Shown one piece after another: positions 35,801 to 48,671 of a stretch of 64,000 nt of DNA. The notes below the pieces were generated by a model, which did not search any database, was not told the DNA's origin, and saw nothing but the letters and a program-made list of their open reading frames with translations. Location of the stretch: assembly GCA_028551475.1 (NCBI GenBank), contig CM052356.1:12489884-12553883 (forward strand), written 5' to 3'. The translations under genes and the position numbers were made by a program. The number at the start of each line of letters is the position of its first letter. Position 1 is the stretch's first letter. Source of the stretch: Casuarina equisetifolia (lineage: Eukaryota; Streptophyta; Magnoliopsida; Fagales; Casuarinaceae).

Positions 35801-37245
35801 GATTTTTACCACTATCTACATCTTCTTTACTTGACTTAACTATTCTAGTCAATCTCTCTCACCTTTCAATGCGATTCTTTCTTTGCTAGGACTAGAAGCC
35901 TTTCTAGATCAATCGGCAAGCACTCTTTTACCTCTAAGAGCAGTAAATCAAAGTAGATCTATCAAGTTCTTCTTAACCATCCATGTTGCAATTGTATCTT
36001 ATGTGCCTCCCTGGGTCAAGTTAATTAAGGTATGATTCAACCCATCTATTATTGCATTTGGCCCATCATCTTGGGCCTTTTTAATTTGTCTCCTCACAAG
36101 TGTTGGTCTTGGGCCTACATGACTTGACTTCCTATGGCTTAGTCCTAGTTTAGTTCATCTTGCATTGGATCACCTCAAGCCAACATCTCACCCATTCATC
36201 CTGAGCTAGATTTCACCCAATCTTAACTAGGTTAACCAACCCATTTGCGTTTACTCACATCCAACACAAATTGACATTAGGTTCTACATGACTTAGTTAT
36301 ACTTGAACTTTGTCTATACCCATGGGCCTTAATTCGGGTCACATGATCCATATCAACAATTCGATGCTACAAACACTTGCCATTGCTCCTTCATTGCTTT
36401 CAAGAACCAGTTAGCCACAAAATTACGACCAAAGGATAGATTAGGACACTAGGAATCCATATATGACCTTTGTTTTCCAAAATATTCTTCCACCTCCATA
36501 CATAAGTGAAAGCAAGTTTTGAAAACCGAGTTCTCTCCAACCTAAAAGAAATTCACTTGAAATTCGATCAAATTGATAACACCAAAGACCAGACTTTTTA
36601 ATGAAAAGCCACCAAGAAGAACAATGCCCACTATAGCCTCATTTCACTCATGTGATGCCCTGAAACTTCAATCCAAAGCTCTGATATCAATTACACGAAC
36701 ACATTAATGCAAAGGTGAAGCCATAGACATACAAAAAAGATGAAATCGAAGGTGGCACAAACTAACAATATCCATTACCAATGCAGCTACTAGTCTCTTC
36801 TTTTCTTATTAAGTTTTCCTAAGAAAATACAAAGATCCTATTTACAAGACCGACATGAAGCTCACATACAATTGTTGTTAGAACTCATAGTAACTTCTTT
36901 ATCAAGTTTGGTTTGCAATACCTACACACCGTTCTCTCTTTTGGCTGGTAACTACAAGACAAGGCAACGTCTTTTGGCTGCCACCCTAATGATAAAATGC
37001 AACCTTCTCTTCTCTCCTTACCAGATTTTTATATCATCACAAAAGGGAATAACAAGTTGATTCAATTAGAATATGCCGTGGATAGGTTTACAATATATAT
37101 TGTAATATATATTGTAATATATCTAAGATAAGATATACCACTAACTATTGACAAAATAGATATAACTATTAGTTTACATAATTGTCCTTACTTCTGCATA
37201 ACAAAGTATCAATATAGTTTTTTTAATTTTCATTTCAAACTCTTA
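32888..37245 (-). mobile_element. LARD-like noncoding LTR element (minus strand)
   Basis: Two related flanks, about 32888-33350 and 36691-37245, share many words in the same order (AACTAACA, CTTATTAAGTTTT, ATTTACAA, CTCACA, TAACTTTCT/TAACTTCTT, GGTCTCTCTCTTGGCTAGCAACTACAA versus its counterpart). Just inside the right flank, the minus strand reads TTGATATCAGAGCTTTGG (36673-36690), a primer-binding site of initiator-Met type, so the right flank is the 5' LTR. The 3.3-kb interior shows no gag or pol that I could recognise, as in large retrotransposon derivatives. Outer ends and target duplication could not be fixed. Confidence 0.6.
36673..36690 (-). other. Primer-binding site of the LARD-like element
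   Basis: Minus strand TTGATATCAGAGCTTTGG contains the TATCAGAGC core complementary to initiator tRNA-Met. It lies directly inside the right-hand LTR-like flank. Confidence 0.6.
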
Positions 37246-38744
37246 TTACTTTGGTTTTTTTGTAGATTAAATGAGAAAAAAAAAAAAAAGTAAAATCGTT
37301 TACGTCATTGTGCTTTATCTATGACGAAGTCGACATCCGTAATTCACAGAATGCTATTGCACAAGGTGTCACAGTAATAATTTTGCCGTCCCTCCATTTA
37401 CAACTACTTATGCACAAAGAAAAGGGATAAAAGACCTCTTTATCCTCCGAAATCCAAGAAGATGTACGCATTTCTACAGACAGGTTAGGGCACAGACAAA
37501 GTGAAACAATTATTATCTTAGAATTACGGACAGTTTTTTTCTTTTCCCTGTATATTGGATAGGGTCACCGTCGTTGTCAATTTATAATCCAACAATTCTC
37601 TCAATTCTCATTAATATCTCCCGAGCATATCCATTACTAACCTTCTATCTCTCTTCCATCCTTCCAGATATACTTATTAGTCTTTGTCTTCCCTACAGAC
37701 AATGCTTAAGAGAACAGAGTGTACGTAGAAAATCTAACATTGGAAATTGGATTCGTACGTTCGTTTTCGTAATGTTAAATTCGACTCAAATGAAGGACAG
37801 AGAGGCAAAAATGCACCATGCTCCGTAGTCCTTTTCTTAATGGAGAAAGGAAAAGAAGAGATAAGATGAAGACGTGGGGAAATGCTCCTCGAGTTTCGTG
37901 ATAGAATAGGATCGTTGAGCACATTAAGGTGGCGGACAAAAGAGAAACACAAGTTGACACAGGAAATTGACACATCCGCTATTGGAAGCTGAGTTGTCAG
38001 CAGTAAGGTCGGGGATGGAGATATTCTCGGTGCTTCTTCCCCTATAGATTTGTCTCTGTCCTGGTGCGTACTAAACATGACAGAAATGGCAAAACCAAGC
38101 ATAAAGCGGGCCGTAGAACTACTGTAGCATGCATTTCCTTGGGGAAGCCACTGAAAGGCATACGTGTACGCAAAACACACATTCCAAAACATCTGTAATA
38201 GCATGTTGGACGTGCAATTTTTTAGCGTTATACGTGGCACACTGGAACTCATCATAAGTAAATACTTCTTTCTTTTCTCAGAATAAAGGGATTAATTCAC
38301 CCTAAATATTACCGTAATTACATAAATAAAATGATAGCAAACTTTGAATTCAAATGTTTAAATATCAAATGTTTACATTTGGTGCACCAAAATAAGTAAC
38401 ATTTGTCCAAGGCCCCGCAGCTCAATAATATTTGAGACACTCCCTCTCTAAATAGATCCTCTAAAACCTCTTACACCCACTTGCGATCCCTGATAAAAAT
38501 AAAAAATAAAAAAATAACATTTCCACAAGAATCATAATTAAAAGCAGAAAAACTCATTGTGCACTATTACACTTGTTTAAAGTCTAAATTTCCACAACTT
38601 TCTAAACCTTTACGTCCCAAATTGTCTAACACCTGTAAACTTTATTTTATTTTCTCATTTGAACTAGGTGTTTCAAAACAATCAAAATTGAATATATTCA
38701 TACCACAAATGCATTGTAAAGGCTATATTCTTTCTTCACTAGAA
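37246..38744. other. Spacer with an unexplained 173-codon frame
   Basis: A minus-strand open frame at 37734-38255 is long for this composition and the local GC content is higher than its surroundings. However, I see no domain, signal peptide or splice partner. It could be a fragment of a gene or chance. No other feature supported. Confidence 0.35.
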
Positions 38745-39313
38745 TGTTAAAGGTGGGTGTTGTCTCACATTGGAAGTTAGAGATAGGCCTGTGGTATTAT
38801 AAGTAGTGAGGATTCCACACCTAATGTCTTAAGGTTTTAGAATGGACCCTCACACCCCTAATATGGTATTAAAGCCAAGGATGGGCCTCCGCTTTATAAA
38901 CCCCCCATGCCCCAAAGTTGGGCTTTAGTCCACTTACAATACTTATATCAGCATGCAAGTAAGGGAGAGTGTTGAAGGTGGGTATTGTCCCACATTGGAA
39001 GTAAGAGAATGGGCATGTGGTCTTATAAATAATGAAATTTCCCCACCTAATGCCTTAAGGTTTTGGAATGGGCCCTCACACTCTAATATGGTATCAAAGC
39101 CAAGGATGGACCTCCCCTTCATAAACCCCCCATGCCCCAAAATTGGGCTTCAATCTACTTACAATGCTTATGTCAGCATGCAAGTGAGGGGGAGTGTTGA
39201 AAGTGGGTGTTGTCCCACATTGGAAGTGAGAGGATGAGCCTATGGTCTTATAAATAATGAGAATTCTCTACCTAATGCATTAAGGTTTTAGGATGGGTCT
39301 TCACACTCTAATA
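38745..39313 (+). repeat. TRIM trimer: three 119-bp LTRs, two 106-bp interiors
   Basis: LTRs at 38745-38863, 38970-39088 and 39195-39313, each starting TGTT(G/A)AA(G/A)G and ending CTAATA. Interiors at 38864-38969 and 39089-39194 begin with TGGTATCAAAGCC (initiator-Met primer-binding site) and end with a GTGAGGGGGAG-type polypurine tract. The repeat period is exactly 225 bp. The only components are those needed for priming, so this is a terminal-repeat retrotransposon in miniature, multimerised most likely by LTR-LTR recombination. No coding capacity. Confidence 0.88.
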
Positions 39314-39554
39314 CGTGTGAATGTCGTTTGAGCCTTTTCCGCCAAATCTATGCATTTCTGTTGCGATTTTCAGTAAACTCTCAACATATCTACAACCTAG
39401 GCATCCTAATCTACCTTCTTGGCAATTTCTATGAAGATAGGCGACAGACAGCAACGGTGCATGGCGGTGCGTGGAGGTGTAGGGGGGGCGCATGGTAGCA
39501 ACACGTGGTGGGGCATGGTAGCATGTGGCAACGATGCATGACAGCCCGTTTATG

Positions 39555-40395
39555 CTTGTTTTCTTGCCCATTTTCACCCAACTCCTCCTCCTCCCCTTGA
39601 TGTGTAAATTTGTGTAGCCTTTTTGTAATTTAAAGACATTTGTGGTGACAGCTTAATGTTTTTAATTTACAAAATGTGTTATTTAATTTCCTGCACTGTT
39701 TTTGTTTGTGTACATATGTTATTTTAATTTATTGTGTTAGAGCTACGATGTAACTTGATTATGATGTAAGAATGTTATGATTATTTATATTTTGTGAGAT
39801 ATTTTATGAATGTGAAGTTGCATGTTACTAAATTTAATACTTTTAAATAACTAGCTACTACTTAAATGACTTGATTTGGATCTTAGAGATTGATAAGAAA
39901 TGACATGCAGTTACTTCATGTAATATGTAACTATAGATTAATAAGGATAGACATATATCATATGATTTGTGTGGCTTTAGGTGTAAACTAGAATATTCAC
40001 AAATCTTAATGCACTTAATTCATTTAATTCATGGGTAGAAATATAGTGAGTTAATGAGCTAAATAGGTTTGTTATACCTAGACATAGGATAGTGAATAAA
40101 TTAGGCAATTCCACCACCGCATAAGTAGAATTAATTTGCTAGTATGAATGATTTACTTTCATATCTAGTAATTAGGTGAAATCAGACGCTCTAGCATATT
40201 TCATTAATCAAGTTTATGTTAAATTTAGTTAGTCAATCCATGTTTTATCATTTTAAGTTTCTAGAAACTTTAAAAATTGTTTATCATTAGTAATTAGCTA
40301 ATTTAGTAAGCACCAATATTTGTAGGACGATATCTATACTTATCATTATATTATCTATTCAACATGTATACTTGCATATAGAATTTCATCAAATA
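39555..40395 (+). repeat. 5'-truncated Athila-type LTR fragment
   Basis: Colinear with the 3' two-thirds of the LTR at 60467-61611 (GTGTTAGAGCTACGATG, CCTAGACATAGGATAGT, AGGACGATATCT...). It ends GAATTTCATCAAATA, the decayed LTR terminus. The left end fades at about 39555; 39314-39554 is GC-richer and may be the variable part of the same LTR. It stops exactly where chromovirus RT begins. Confidence 0.75.
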
Positions 40396-42486
40396 GTAAC
40401 CTTCCTTGGCCATGTCATTAGTGGAAATATGTTGAAGATGGATAAAGGTAAGGTAAGAGCTATTGAGGAATGTGAGCTACCTAGCAAGGTTTCAAAGTTG
40501 CGATCATTCCTTGGTCTTGTGAATCATTATAGGCAATTTATCAAAAGTTATTCAAAGAGGGTCATTCCCTTTATTAAGTTGTTAAAGAATGGGAAGGTTT
40601 GGAATGGATGAATGATTTTCAAAATCTTTTAAAGGTTCAAAGGCTACCATAGCAAAGGAACTAGTTTTAGTATTTCCAAATTTTACTAAGATTTTTTAGG
40701 TGCATACAAATGTGTCAGACTTTGCCATTAGAGGAGTTTTGATGCAAAAAGGACATCCAATTGCCTTCGAGAGTCAAAAGTTGAACAAGACATAAAGAAA
40801 GTAAACAATTCAGGAGAAAGAGATGATTATAGTGGTCCATTGTCTTCAAATTTGGCATTATTTCTTGCTAAGGTCCAAGTTTTTCATCAAGATAGATAAT
40901 GTGGCTACAAGTTACTTTTTGTCTCAGAAAAAGTTAACTCCAAAGCAAGCACAATGGCAAGACTTCCTAGTTGAGTTTAACTTTCAGATGTTTTACAAGC
41001 TAGGGAGGATCAACATAATTGTTGACACATTAAGCAGGAAGGTTAAGTTAGCAACCATTTCCCAAGTCACTAAGGATCCCAAGCAATAATTAAGATAAGA
41101 CATGCAGCATGATCCAATGGCAAGACAACTACTTGTATGTTAAAAAGGGAAAGACAAAACAATTTTGGAAGGAAGATGGCCTCATATATGCTAAAGGAAG
41201 ATGCCTTTATGCTCTAAAGTGGGAGAATCTTCAAAAGAAACCTTATTAAGGAGTGTCATGACACTAAATGGGCTAGTCACCTAAGACAAAAATGAATATT
41301 AGCACTTCTTGAAGTAACTTACTATTGACCAAATATGAAAGATGAGGTGGAATTATACGTGAAGACATGCTTGGTATGCCAACAAGATAAGGTGAAACAA
41401 TGACAACCTAGAGGATTATTAAAGCCATTACCCATTCTAAGAGGCCATGGGAAAGTGTTCCATTGGAATTCATCTTAGATTTACCAAAGTCTAAAGGGTA
41501 TGGACCAATCTTGGCAGTTCTTGATCAATTCTACAAATATGCCACTTTCACCCTAACTCCATGGGATTGCATTATAGAGGAAGCTGTCAAGCTCTTCTTT
41601 AAGAACATGGTGAGGTATTGGGGATTGCCGCATAGTATTATAAATGATCAAGATCCTCAATTCACTGGAAGCCTATGGAGAAAGCTATTTAAACTCTTGG
41701 AATCGAAGTTATGTTTTTCCATAAGCTTTCATCCTCAATCAAATGGACAGATTGAACAAATAAACTCTTTACTAAAAGGTTATTTACAACACTTTGTAAG
41801 TGACAATCAAAGAGATTGGGTGAAGCTCTTGAATGTTGCTCAGTTTTTCTACAACCTTAAGAAAAGTGAAGCAATAAATAAAAGTCCTTTTGAGCTAGCC
41901 ATAGGGCAACAACCATTAACCCCACCTACTTTAGCAACAAACTATAAAAGAAAAAGTCCTAGAGCACATCACATGGCAAGGGATTGAAAACAAATGGTGG
42001 ACGAAACAAGATCTTACTTAAAGAAAGCTGCTAAAAAGATGAAGAAGTGGGTAGATAAGAAAAGGCGACTAGTGCTCTACAATGTTGAAGACTTAATTAT
42101 GGTTTAAAGCATTTAGAATTATGCATAAGGGATTCTTACAAAAATATGAAGGTCCTTACGCAATGGTTAGCAGGGTAGGAAAAGTTTCATACATGTTCGA
42201 TATTCAACCCAACTCGAAGATTCATCTAGTTTTCCATACAAGTATGTTAAAGCCTTTTCATAAGGATTACGAAAACCCATTGTGGAACAACTTAGAAAAA
42301 GCACCTTTAGCAATAATAAAATCCTTTAACATAGAGGTTAAGGAGATATTAGGAAAGCAAGTCATAAAGAGGAGAGGAGTTCCCTCAAAACTCCAATATT
42401 TGATCAAATGGAAAGGATTGCCACAATGCAAGGCTACATGGGAGATGAAAGAAGATTTATGGCAATACAAGGAAGAATTAGAGTAA
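40396..42486 (+). pseudogene. Chromovirus (Ty3/gypsy) pol relic: RT end, RNase H, integrase, chromodomain
   Basis: Begins in the middle of RT (VTFLGHVISGN, then LRSFLGLVNHYRQFI). RNase H is in pieces to 41089 (FQMFYKLGRINIIVDTLSRK). A degraded HHCC finger (CLVCQQ) is near 41370. The integrase core at 41463-41987 has the catalytic pattern LDQF, INDQDPQFTG and SFHPQSNGQIEQIN. The C-terminal region at 42121-42486 carries a chromodomain (LQYLIKWKGLPQCKATWE), which defines chromoviruses. Stops and shifts separate the parts. Gag, protease and the first half of RT are missing. Confidence 0.88.
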
Positions 42487-42534
42487 TTCAAGGAGTCACT
42501 AGGGCGTTGCCAAGATGGGTGGGGGAGACTAAGA

Positions 42535-43092
42535 TGTACCTAGAAGCTTCTAAAGAATATTCAAATTACTCTTAACTAATGAAAGTTTTAAAGAAACCTA
42601 GAAAGCTCTAAAGAAGGTTCTGGATAAACTTTGAAGGCTCGTATCTAAAACTTTCCAAGGGTTAGTTATGAGATATTTTAGTAAAGAATTCTATAACTTA
42701 ATTTAAGGCCATAGGATTAAATGAATCCTAGCCATTCATTTGTACCCTCCACCCCTATAAAATAGGTGTGGTCCCTTGTGCAATACAAATATCTTTCCAT
42801 AAAGCCTTCCTCTTCTTCCTTTCTACATTTCTTTTCTTTTGTCTTGTGAGTGAGAGTCAAGCTAACTTAACCATTCTAAAGAAAGGAAAGGTGTGAAGTG
42901 CCACATAGAAACTTACAATTATCTAACTTCATAACACAATACAAATCTATTTCCATAAATCCTTCACCTTCTTCCTTTCTACATTTCTTTTCTTATGTTT
43001 TGTGAGCAAGAGTCAAGCTGACTTAGCCATTCCAAAGAAAGGAAAGATGCTAAGTGCCGCATGGAATTTAAGAATTATCTAACTTCATGACA
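42535..43092 (+). repeat. LTR of the chromovirus, followed by a primer-binding site
   Basis: Starts TGTACCTAG right after a GGGTGGGGGAGACTAAGA polypurine tract and ends ATGACA. TATAAAAT box at 42756-42763. Its last 312 bp are a tandem duplication of a 156-bp unit (42781-42936 and 42937-43092). The following tcTAGTATCAGAGTCAACC resembles an initiator-Met primer-binding site, so the LTR is flanked by pol on one side and a 5' interior on the other. Confidence 0.75.
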
Positions 43093-43959
43093 TCTAGTAT
43101 CAGAGTCAACCCATGACCCATTTCTAATGCCAAAAGCCAATCACCCAAAGGTGGGTGGGCAAGAGACACCTAACTCAAGAGGGATGACAATCACGTTAAA
43201 TGAATGTGGCCACATCAAGGGCAATATAGATTTAGGTGAAAAAGAATGTTACATTCCAAGATGAAACATTTCAAGAGAGAGAATATTTAGGAGATGGAAT
43301 ATGAAAGACATTGTCCTACATTAGAGAAGCAAACAAAAGGTCTTAGGTTTACATGGATCTAGGTAACTTTACCTATCATACTAGTCTTTTGGGTTAGAAT
43401 TCCAAGCCCATGATAGAAGGCTTTCTTATCTTTTACACTAAAATGCATTTTCGAAAGAGATTTTTCTTGTTTTCTGATGTTTAAAGCAACTGAAAATTTC
43501 CAGTCAAAGGACAATGGCCACTTACTCTTTCAACATAATTTTAGAACTCATCAAAATCTCAAAACTCCTAATACCCTTTCTTAGCTTTACATAGGATACA
43601 ATTGCAAGTCTTTCCAATCAAATTGATAAAAAAAAACCAAATAATAATAATAATACAGTTCTACTAAGTTCCCAAGGATTCTCACAAAGGTAAATTATCG
43701 AAATCCGGAACAAAATAATATCTACTCCCAATAGACGGCTGACTATGACAATATAACAATCACCTTTACCATCAGATTTCATGCTAATGCAGGCAAGTAA
43801 AAAGCTTCATCACAATGGACCCCTAGACAACTATTCTTCATCAAGGCTGAAAAGAACATTGAGGTAACAGCCAATGGTTCACTAGCCACTGTACATGGCC
43901 CTCTTATATGCAGGCACTGAGGACAGGACACCACAACAATGCAGGTTTGCAGCAGCAGA
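43093..43959. other. Fragment of retroelement interior, then 3' flank of RID2
   Basis: The first part after the primer-binding site shows no readable gag. From about 43450 the sequence looks like ordinary spacer. The stretch next to 43960 must include the 3' UTR of the minus-strand RID2 gene. Confidence 0.4.
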
Positions 43960-46900
43960 TCAGAAGCGAGGCTTTCTTTTTCGACCAGTGTATTTTGTAT
44001 CTGGAGGCACATCATCTCCTCTTCTTCTCCTCTGATCCTTCTTCTTCAGTAACCATTCTCTTCCCTTTCCTCTCTTGGTTATTTTCTGCTTTTTCCTGGG
44101 CCTATGTCGATCTGAGATGCAGACCTACATGAAAAGAGTAAACAGGTAAAAAGCTTAAACAATTAATCCGAGTAAAAAAAAAATAGTAAATTTAGGATAT
44201 CTAGAGAGCGAGAGAGAGAGAGAGAGAGAGACTTGGGGTTCTGAACCACTTATGAAGACAATGAGCAAAGGACCAACTGACATCTCCACCCTCCTTATAA
44301 GAGGTGGACCGTGAGGTCATGGGTCTATCCCGCGCAATGTATATGTGGCTTTTCATGAATCCCTAGCCAAATCCCCAAAACAAAGAGATCTAGAAGTTGG
44401 AAACAGTAAGCCATGAGAACTCACCATCTGATTCGCCTCATCCCCACTACTCTCATCGTCGGAGCAGCTCTCCCCATCCTCACCTTTTCCCATTAGTAAA
44501 GATGTGTTTAGGGATGGTGAACCACACGTAAGGACGAGGTATTCTTTTCTACTCTTAGAACTGTAACGGGACACCAATACCCAGTTAGTGAACCATAGAA
44601 GATTCCAAGTGAAAAATGCAACAAAGAAGACGTGGTGATCTATTATTTTCATTTTTCAAATGAATTTAGCACCTGAATATCCCTATCCCAAGGAAATCCA
44701 AGTCATAGTATACAGTGTCAGTACATTCACTTATAGAGCCAGTTGTATGGCCAGTCATTCAATTTTCTTAAACTGTCTGGAAGTACTAGGTTCATGGTTA
44801 AGAAAAAATGCTCGGTGTGTAATGTGTGAATACAGATGTAAAATACTTAAATATCTTTGAAGTGGACTACATATTGTCATCTATTTACAACTTTTTTAAA
44901 CTAAAAGATATCAGTAAAATGGGATGTAATGTCACCAACAAGTCAATAGTCAATTGGTTCAGAACTTGCTATGTTTTGCATGGCTGAGCCCCTCATGTTC
45001 ATCCTATAGAATAGAATAATTTGGTAATTGTGATTTGCTAGGCAGTATTTCTGGCTGTATGCCAGATAGGGGACGATGGCATGAAAGACAATAATATATA
45101 CACATATACATATGTAAATCCCATTGAGCTTCATAAAATTCTCTTCAGTCTCTCCAGCAAGGGTGCATTCCCAAGAAAAGTGAAAAAAAAAAAAAAAAAA
45201 ATAGTAAAGAGACAGAGTTCTATTGGATAAAGAAAAATTAGAGTCTTCCGAAATATAGAACAAAAATATAAAGTTGATGATGATTAACAAATAATAGAAA
45301 AGATCCAACCGGTATCCTTCATAGCAACTGCCACACTAAGACTGTAGCTTAAAAAATCCCATAACTGCAGATTATGCTTGCATCCAACTTGCTTATAGTG
45401 TCAACTAGAGGTTTTCTAACTCTAAATCACAAAATTAGTGCAAATGCAAATCAGATCTCTAGGAATGCCTGATGTTTTTGTCATTGGTTGTGTCCCATGT
45501 GCATCTTTTTTTGTGTGACCAGTATAAGAGAGAATTTTTCAACAAGCATATATACTAGAATCATAAACTAGTGTCTTCAAGTAACCCAGCTGAGATTCTT
45601 AGTAGCAACAATTTTCACATGCAAGAAGAATATCTTATTGTAAGACTGCCCCAATGGATCAATTCCATACCTGTGTGGGTAATCAACAACCACCCCTCCA
45701 GCAAATCCAGCACGCATTGCAAAACTCAAAATCAATTCACGCTGGGCTAGATTTTCAGGATACACTTGAAATACTGCTCTAGCTCCCCTGGCTAAGCATC
45801 TGTATAATGATCCAAAGAAAGCCCTAAAGAAAGATTGAAGAAACATATCAATACAGCAGAAGTAACATAATAAAATCGAGCAAGCTTAGAATCTTAAAGG
45901 AAAGCAAGAGGGAGGGAAAGAAAAGCCCCAGGAAAAATATATATATATATGCACATCAATACTGCAGCAGGAATAACATCAGAGAATCAAGCAAGCTTAG
46001 CATCTTATAGGAAAGAGAGAGATGCAGGGAAAGAAAATTCCCCCAGAAACAGGAAAAGAAAAAGGTTGTCCACTTTGGCATAATTTTAGCACAGGTTTTT
46101 GAAGGATATGAATCGGAACGTACTTCAATCTCAACCATGGATCATGAGAGGACTTGTCAGCATTGCATAACCACTGCATTGCCAAATCAAAACAATGAAA
46201 AATTTTGAGAAACATAATCCAATGTAATTTTTGAGAGAGATTCTAGGGGGAGAAAAAACATCAGGAAAGATGGAAAGATGACAGACAAGGATGATTAAGC
46301 CAGTTAGATGGCCTTTTTAGGCTCTCACAAGAGTACATTAAATGGGCATACAATGCTTTTATACTAAAACAAACATCAACATTTACAATGCTGTTATACT
46401 AAAGCAAATATCAACAATTACAGAAGCTTCATATGAAGTTGGAAATTTAGAACTAGTAGAGAATAATGTTATCAACATTTATGCAACTTTTCTTTCCCCA
46501 AAGCATTGCTACCGTAAAATTCAGGAGATCTGACTAATTAATCTAGCAAAGAGAATGCAAGTACCAGACAAAGCCAAAGCATTGAGAAGCAGAATAAATC
46601 CAATAGAAAATGAGATGGTGGACTAAATTAATGTCATAAATTCAAACTGCTTCATAAATAATCTCGCGTCAGAGTAGGATCTTAAGTTTAAAACCCTAGG
46701 CGCCCCTTCTCAATAATCTTTTCACAGTTCCGAAATTGGGAACTGAAAGCGACCTAGGGATTTTTCTCCTCCTCCAAAAGACCCATAGAGCATCTTTCCC
46801 AGTCACAACCTGCCTCACAGAACATATTTGATACTGATACCCGTGTCACAGAGGGATTTCCATTGCTACTTGACATATTTAGAAGAGTCACAAAATCTTT

Positions 46901-48637
46901 ACAACAATCTAGCGTCATGTGTATTCCATCTTTTAGTCAATATCCTATATAAAGGTTAGTACTTAAAAACATTAATATGAAGCAAGGCTACCAAAATAAT
47001 TAATCACTTCACAAAAAAACTTCTTGGCCCAGAATGTCACCACCATCCTAAAACTTTGGTCCCTCCAAGTCAAGGTAAAAATAAACATCTCAGACTATCA
47101 ATCATCCAACAGGTTTAAGTATGGGTACATGATGAAGAAAAGGCTTGTCAAGCTAAGAAAAGCATTGCTAACTTAAATACAGAAATTCTGCATACTCATC
47201 AGCTATGAAGTAGGATAGAAGCAAACAAGAGGCTGAAAATAATTTCACAAAACAACAAATTGTCCTGCAAGTTAAAAGCAAGTTTACACCAGATGCGGCA
47301 ACTGCTAATGCAAAACACATCTTTAAAACCATGCAAGCAGCAAAACTCAACTTGAAGAATATTGATAGAAAGTAAAAGCAAACCTGGACGGCTGAGATAC
47401 TGATGGCCCCATCTATAACCCCAGGACGAAGTCCTAAGCCCTGAAACAAGATCGAAAGTATACTGTATTAACTTTAAGTTGAGTCAACAAAAAAAATGTC
47501 ATGCAAGCTGACCATCACTCATCTTTTTAAATTGGAGTCAGTTAAACAGCATGTATTATCAGTCACCAACTTAAGGGAACTGGCACTTAAAATGAAAGTA
47601 AGGAAACTTCGAAAACAAAGGTAAGGAGGATATATGACAATCAAAATTGCAATAATGGTCTCAAAGAAATTATACTGAATGGAATTCATAAAAGAAAATT
47701 CAAATGAAATGGTGCAAACTCGAATTAATAGTCTCGAAACCATAGTTTCTTGGCCAAAATAGAGACAGCATGACAAGTGTAGAAAGCTCAAAACTTAGGC
47801 AGATACCTGACCCATATCACCAAGTATAAGGTCACCTTCAACCTCTCGCTCTAATGCAATATCTAGATTCATGAAGCATAAAATAAAATTAAGCTGGAAA
47901 AAAAAAAAGTAAAATTGAAGAGATCAAAGCGAGAGAATGTGAGAAGAGATAGCAGTTTCAGCTTCAATCTAATCCAGATTTACATACCAAGCATTGACTG
48001 TGAAATATCTAAGCCAATCCATTGGTGTCCATTCTCCGTCAGAGTTTCCCCACTAAGTCCTGATCCACAACCTACAGAAAATCACAACTCTCAAGATCAG
48101 ATTCCCCATGTTTATTCAGCCACTCGTGGAATTCTAAATACAACAAGGAAAGATTGGTAAAACCATTAGAAACCTTAATGAAACAAATTATCCTTAGAAT
48201 GGCCTATATGATAATCAACAAAAGCAAGGATAAAAAGGCTTTATTCCAAGAATAGAAAAGTTGGGTCTTCACTTACAAAGGCCTTTCTCTACTTATGTCA
48301 AAACTCAATCCGCGTAAGAATAATCAAGGGAATGCAATAAAAAGACAAAATATGAGATAAGAACCCTAATTCTTCACCCTTTTGAAAGTAGATAAGAATG
48401 GGATCCGAACATGCAACTGACTAAACCAGAAAGAACTAAGTACTCAAACGAGTTGAGCCCCTGCACACTTCATGAAGCTACAAATCATTTGAGAACAAGT
48501 AAGGCACCGGATAAAGCACTTCATGAGCAAATCATTCATTCCTTTCAATAGAATCAAACAATATCCACATTCTTTCAAGAAAGCCCACTAAAATATAAGA
48601 CCTACTGTGTAATTAAGCCTCTGTGCATTCGTGTATC

Positions 48638-48671
<34 letters not shown>

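Noticed and set aside
38745..39313. Tandem array as a satellite or CRISPR-like repeat
   Set aside because: Each unit starts with TG, is followed by an initiator-Met primer-binding site and preceded by a polypurine tract, which identifies TRIM LTRs.
38745..39313. Cassandra-type TRIM with 5S RNA promoter
   Set aside because: I could not see the 5S internal promoter boxes in the 119-bp LTR; the LTR start also differs.
47168..48160. Several open frames between 45.9 and 48.2 kb
   Set aside because: Intron readings and wrong-frame shadows of RID2 exons 3-6.
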